This document shows positions 61,345-64,000 of a DNA stretch of 64,000 bases, in pieces; position 1 is the first letter of the stretch, and each line of letters begins with the position of its first letter. The stretch comes from Hymenolepis diminuta (Eukaryota; Platyhelminthes; Cestoda; Cyclophyllidea; Hymenolepididae). The translations under genes and the position numbers were made by a program. Where the stretch lies: positions 688,599 to 752,598 of the forward strand of contig CAADRB010000050.1 in assembly GCA_900708905.1 (NCBI GenBank), read 5' to 3'. Under the pieces are notes generated by a model. The model searched no databases. It was not told the origin of the DNA and saw nothing but the letters and a program-made list of their open reading frames with translations.

Positions 61345-63860
61345 GCCCCACTAATAGCTATTTCTCTAATTAAATTAAATTCTCTAATCAAATTGTGTGC
61401 AGAGCTAGGAACTGCTAGCACTTCAGCGATTTCTCAGAGGACCTTTTAGGAAATTTTATGTCAAAATTCGATAGTGGGATATTTCAGACAAAACTTGTTT
61501 TAGAAGGCATTTCGGAAAACTGGAATTTTGGAGAGATAAATCGGATTATCTGCTGCTTCTCTCATTCTTGGATGCATGTGAAATAAAAATATATAAATGA
61601 AAAATAACACTTTTTTGATCGCTAACTAGATTTCTTTTTTCCAAAATTCGTACTAAATATGATGAGGACTCTTATTTTCGTTTGCTCCTATCGCATATAC
61701 AGACAATCAAAATTGCAAATATCTCTTGTTTAAAACCAAATAAACACTCCGCAGTTTTACAAATTTGATTACTGCTGCCAGCAAATCTATAAACTTTTTC
61801 GATTTCTTCTTTCGTCGCTAACATTATTAAAACCAGTGGTGAGAGTAGAAGCAAGATTTCATTCATAAAAATGAACTTCAACCCATTTTTAACTTCATAT
61901 CCTTGGAAACTAATCTCCAACCTAACTTCGTATTAGTTGGAGTTCTGATCACACGGCTAAAGCGGCTGAGAAATTTCCATTTGTTTAAAATCAGAATTTT
62001 AAAATTATCACAAAAATGTTAGATTGAAATCTATTCATCGCTCGAGACAAGTTCTGTCCAATAAATAATGAGAAGAAAGTTGTAAAACGATTTGATATTC
62101 CAATTCAACCTCCAGAGGTAAGTTATCTAGTGAAGCTCGGTTTATTTTCATGATATGTTCTCTATCATCTAGACCTAAAGAGGCAGATTTGGGCAAGTAA
62201 GCTAGAACGCAAAGGTAAAAAACCTCTATCAACTTCAATAAAAATACATATACACTCTGATTTCCTAAGCAGTATATCAGAAATGGTAATCTAGAATAGT
62301 TAAGTGATGGTCCTCTGAAAATCACACTAATTTAGCTTAATTGAAACAGTAAATACCTTATAGGTATAAGGGAATCATCAGTTTTCAGTTGCAATTAATC
62401 AAGATTTCCAGTTTGTAGGAGCCAAAATCATCAGACTGTTGAAGCTAGATTAGGGTTAATGATTAACAGCAGCAAGCTACACTTCCCGGATCAAGAAACC
62501 CAAGTACGTACGTTGAAATAGTACAATAACATTTGGGAGAGTGTGGAAATGGGGAGAAATGAAGCTTGGAGCACACAGTGAGGGAGAGACCTTGAATAAC
62601 GTGAGAGTAATGAAGCCATAAGCAAATTTGCATATAAAAGTCAGTTTAGATGACTCAGCAAGACAGGCACCACTAGTCAATGATAAATGCTTGTGTGCAT
62701 ATGTGGATGCGGTCCTACTTTCAAATAAAGCTGGATTGTCTGGATTATTGAAAAGCACTTCGGGATATGACGGTTGGTTGGAATTTGAATCAAAGGGATA
62801 GACTTAATAGCAACCGATCAAACAAAATATCAATGTACTTTTGCAGCGAAATGTGATTAGCTTATAATTTTTAGGTAGCGAATATTGAAGAATCCCTTAA
62901 TCTAAAATCTTTGATATTAATCGAATTTGCAAATATACATTTATTCAGAGGTAAAGTTTTCATTATTTTCAGTATTTGCAATTCAATTCTTTAGATTATA
63001 CAAAACTTGATCTCTAACATTAGTGATTTTGCATGGCAGGATCCGGAGTTAACCATAGTGGACATTCTAATTGTCTATGAAGACATATTATTCACAAACC
63101 TTTAAAAGGGAATAGAAAAAAATACCCAAAATGAGAAAGGTGTCACCAGTTTGAGACAATATTTCATATTCATTGAGTAAAATTCCATGTGACATTCTGT
63201 AGCAATTTGTGATTTAACAAGTTTGAACTGCTCTTACTATTACGATATCATCTTGAAAATCCTTACAAATAAAATTCTAAATTTTATGGTCATAATAAAT
63301 AGCATATTTCTCGAACATTTTATGCTTCAAAAAGTTCTTGTCGAATACAAACTTGAAAAGAAGAGGTTGTCAACACAATTACTCTTATTTTTGAGCTGCT
63401 GAATGTGCAGCTTCATATTATTATCCCGAATTCAAGGTTGTTTCAATGAAATAAAGGTAAAGAATATCTTCCACTGTATCCTTCAAAATCGAACCTTTTA
63501 ACAAAATGCATTCAATGTTAACACAAAGTCTCCCACAATCAATCTACTAGAATTTGAATGTCATGGATCCTACTGTTCAATTCATATCTCTGATATAATC
63601 TTCAAATAAATGGACTAATTACTTTAGTTTCCGTACGTAAATTTGAGATATTTTATTTACCACGGAAAAACTCGAAGTGTCTGAAACAGATCTCTTAGTG
63701 TCATATTTTTTATTTGAATCGATCGTAGCAACGATGAAATACTCCCATTTGATTCCTAGAATTTCTTCATGTTATTAATTAAGTAGTTAACACATTTTAG
63801 ATCTGGGTTTGCAATTTGATTTCCATTACAATCATAGAAGGCGTAAAGCTTTCAAGGGCG
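61345..63860. other. Right-hand spacer, no firm gene
   Basis: Minus-strand open frames at 61920-61672 and 62325-62035 have no recognised domain. The tract 62445-62740 faintly resembles the left half of the gypsy LTR (GGGTTAATGATTAACAGC) but lacks the diagnostic end. Confidence 0.3.
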
Positions 63861-63923
63861 TTTTGCAATTACCCAATACCGTTTGGAAACGGTTTTGTTA
63901 TCCAATTGCAAACCCTATTTAAA
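63861..63923. promoter_or_regulatory. Nested dyad and TATTTAAA box at window edge
   Basis: An inner perfect-armed inverted repeat CCGTTT-GG-AAACGG (63879-63892) lies inside an outer pair TTTGCAATT (63862-63870) and AATTGCAAA (63904-63912). TATTTAAA follows at 63916-63923, and another GATGCAATTA lies shortly after. The layout resembles a proximal promoter for a gene that would begin at or beyond the right edge (possible ATG near 63985). Confidence 0.4.
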
Positions 63924-64000
63924 CTGATGCTGCTCTGAGAGATGCAATTAAAAGCTCGCTTTCATACAATTTTTCACCCAAAAAACGATGCCCCTGAAAA

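Noticed and set aside
61672..62325. Two minus-strand open frames (61920-61672, 62325-62035) that might be upstream exons of the His-rich gene
   Set aside because: An acceptor-like CTCTTTAG precedes GLDDREHIMKINRAS at 62174, but no matching donor or frame to the 61344 exon was found and no domain is recognised.
62445..62740. Possible further LTR copy
   Set aside because: Only the GGGTTAATGATTAACAGC-like start is similar; the diagnostic CATCCTTCA end is missing.

Overview
The window is a piece of an AT-rich invertebrate animal genome. It has spliced genes with GT-AG introns, TATA-box promoters about 45-50 bp upstream of start codons, AATAAA polyadenylation signals, a mariner transposon, Ty3/gypsy and non-LTR retroelement debris and two assembly gaps. 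I cannot fix the phylum from sequence alone; a flatworm or an arthropod would both fit. Nothing bacterial and no CRISPR array was seen. Much of the window is gene-poor, repeat-scarred DNA.

Left end (about 0.8-2.7 kb): a clear housekeeping gene on the minus strand, NUDT21/CPSF5 (CFIm25, 25 kDa subunit of cleavage factor Im), in three well-supported exons. A fourth exon (1081-841) fits in phase and would give the protein an unusual C-terminal extension. From 5.4 to 7.4 kb lie broken retroelement pieces: a gypsy-type integrase on the minus strand and a non-LTR reverse transcriptase on the plus strand.

The main finding is a dispersed family of small, probably secreted proteins, called P1-P7 here. 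Intact members are P1 (10.8-11.5 kb), P2 (13.0-14.5 kb), P3 (23.4-24.2 kb) and P6 (50.0-51.1 kb), all plus strand. P4 (27.3-27.0 kb, minus strand) is divergent and only its last exon is found. P5 (36.2-36.5 kb) and P7 (58.0-58.7 kb) are pseudogenes. The common plan is a TATA box, a first coding exon of only 3 or 6 nt (ATG or ATGNNN), a second exon (58 nt in P1, P2, P3 and P7; 49 nt in P6) that encodes nearly all of the signal peptide and ends in phase 1, and a long last exon. In the intact plus-strand genes the last exon begins with an acidic, Asp-rich stretch and has a variable basic/Ser/Tyr region. In all members it ends in a conserved tail of the form D-x-x-Y-x-x-G-L-x-E-L/F-A-x-L-M just before the stop. 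I do not recognise this family, and it is the best candidate for an undescribed system.

Between these genes lie a decayed full-length-sized mariner (16.5-17.8 kb, with 445 bases of N), a tRNA-like SINE fragment (22.3 kb), a non-LTR fragment (25.3 kb), and a 5'-truncated gypsy element of CsRn1-like character (33.1-35.5 kb). The 3' LTR of that gypsy element is repeated elsewhere as probable solo LTRs (18.6, 39.3, 54.9 and 58.9 kb). At the right end there is a single-exon His/Gln/Ser/Arg-rich orphan gene (61.3-60.5 kb, minus) and, at the very edge, a promoter-like nested dyad followed by a TATTTAAA box. The two assembly gaps are 16645-17089 and 54480-54912.
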